In this document: positions 63,712-64,000 of the stretch, in pieces | How positions within the stretch are numbered: the first letter of the stretch is position 1 | How the letters are laid out: each line of letters begins with the position of its first letter | Source of the DNA: AC-32 sp963719275 | GTDB lineage: Bacteria; Actinomycetota; Thermoleophilia; Gaiellales; Gaiellaceae | Assembly (NCBI GenBank): GCA_963719275.1 | Contig: CAVRBT010000004.1 | Location: 248,001-312,000, forward strand | Length of the DNA: 64,000 nucleotides | Direction: 5' to 3' | Position numbers and translations under genes: made by a program | The notes under the pieces: generated by a model | Seen by the model: the letters and a program-made list of their open reading frames with translations, nothing else | Told to the model about the DNA's origin: nothing | Database searches by the model: none

Positions 63712-64000
63712 ACGCGACACTCGACACCGAGCACTTCAAGCAGCGTCTGCTCGACGAGCGGCGCCGCGCGCAGGAGGCGCTCGACTACATCCACGAGGAG
63801 AACCGGAGCCAGCTCGAGGACGAGCACGAGGAGATCCAGAGCGACAACCACCCGGGCGACATGGCGACGTCGACCTTCGACCGCGAGCTGGACGCGACGC
63901 TCGAGGGCAACGAGGAGCGGCTGCTGCAGGCGATCGACGCCGCGCTGCAGCGGATCGAGGACGGCACCTACGGGATCTGCCAGAACTGCGGCCAGCCCAT
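63708..64000 (+). CDS. TraR/DksA family zinc-finger protein, 3' partial
   Basis: 97 codons are visible before the window ends. The N-terminal part is a charged coiled coil (TEHFKQRLLDERRRAQEALD, ENRSQLEDEHEEIQSDNHPG), then DMATSTFDRELDATLEGNEE, LQAIDAALQRIEDGTYGICQ and NCGQP, the first half of a DksA C4 zinc finger. DksA-like proteins bind RNA polymerase and modulate promoter response. GTG start overlaps the yggU stop. Truncated by the window edge. Confidence 0.88.
   Translation, partial: MNATLDTEHFKQRLLDERRRAQEALDYIHEENRSQLEDEHEEIQSDNHPGDMATSTFDRELDATLEGNEERLLQAIDAALQRIEDGTYGICQNCGQP

Overview
The window is a GC-rich (roughly 70 %), gene-dense stretch of a bacterial chromosome with many GTG starts and frequent 4-base GTGA/ATGA overlaps. 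The gene content (tlyA-nadK-recN-steA-steB-pyrG order, SARP-type regulator, GAAC-N4-GTTC LexA boxes, MurA with Asp in place of Cys, ImuB/DnaE2 mutasome, SepF/YggT/DivIVA cluster) points to Actinomycetota. The two-subunit glycyl-tRNA synthetase and an accB-accC-asp23-nusB-xseB-ispA-tlyA-recN order like that of Bacillus suggest a deep-branching lineage such as Thermoleophilia (inference). No tRNA, rRNA, CRISPR array, insertion sequence or prophage was recognised.

Layout. 1-13 kb: biotin carrier and biotin carboxylase, Asp23/NusB/XseB-like/IspA-like genes, a P1 peptidase, TlyA, NAD kinase, RecN, then the division/envelope group SteA, SteB and a GT2-MraY-like fusion. 13-24 kb: PyrG, a PAS protein, an M20 peptidase, DUF3866, alanine dehydrogenase, nucleoside salvage (DeoB, DeoA), MutM, a glutaredoxin and RecO. 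24-35 kb: GlyQ/GlyS, a DsrE-like protein, the PPDK regulatory protein and PPDK separated by an MhqO/MhqD-like pair and small genes. 35-40 kb: secreted proteins, a rhomboid protease, ComB and a MerR-DUF1835 fusion. 40-46 kb: the LexA-controlled mutagenesis set ImuB, DUF6504 and DnaE2, interrupted by an inverted bicupin gene. 46-54 kb: a GH15 enzyme, a nuclease, a class V aminotransferase, MurA, a degenerate HisB homologue and RidA. 54-58 kb: a membrane-anchored SARP-type regulator and a solute-binding protein. 58-64 kb: a DHH-CBS-CCA nucleotidyltransferase, PgeF, YggS, SepF, YggT, DivIVA, YggU and the start of a DksA-like gene.

Three layers of non-coding structure recur. (i) Short palindromic repeats sit at gene junctions and sometimes inside genes. 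One is a two-hairpin family seen at six places. Another is a GGGGGAA/TTCCCCC hairpin shared by the recN-steA gap and the dnaE2 coding region. A third is a 166-base inverted-repeat element before mutM. At recN-steA a 13-base direct repeat and a preserved ATGA overlap suggest a 143-base insertion. (ii) Many genes have a -10 hexamer only 6-11 bases before the start codon and no Shine-Dalgarno, implying leaderless mRNAs; several divergent pairs have overlapping -10 elements. (iii) Convergent genes end in 4-base overlaps (CTAG or TTAG) at four places.

Proteins most worth attention are homologues that keep a family fold but have lost its catalytic residues (the carboxyltransferase domain at 1-1679 and the HisB-like protein at 52698-53240), and the fusions MerR-DUF1835, GT2-MraY-like and SARP-membrane-propeller.
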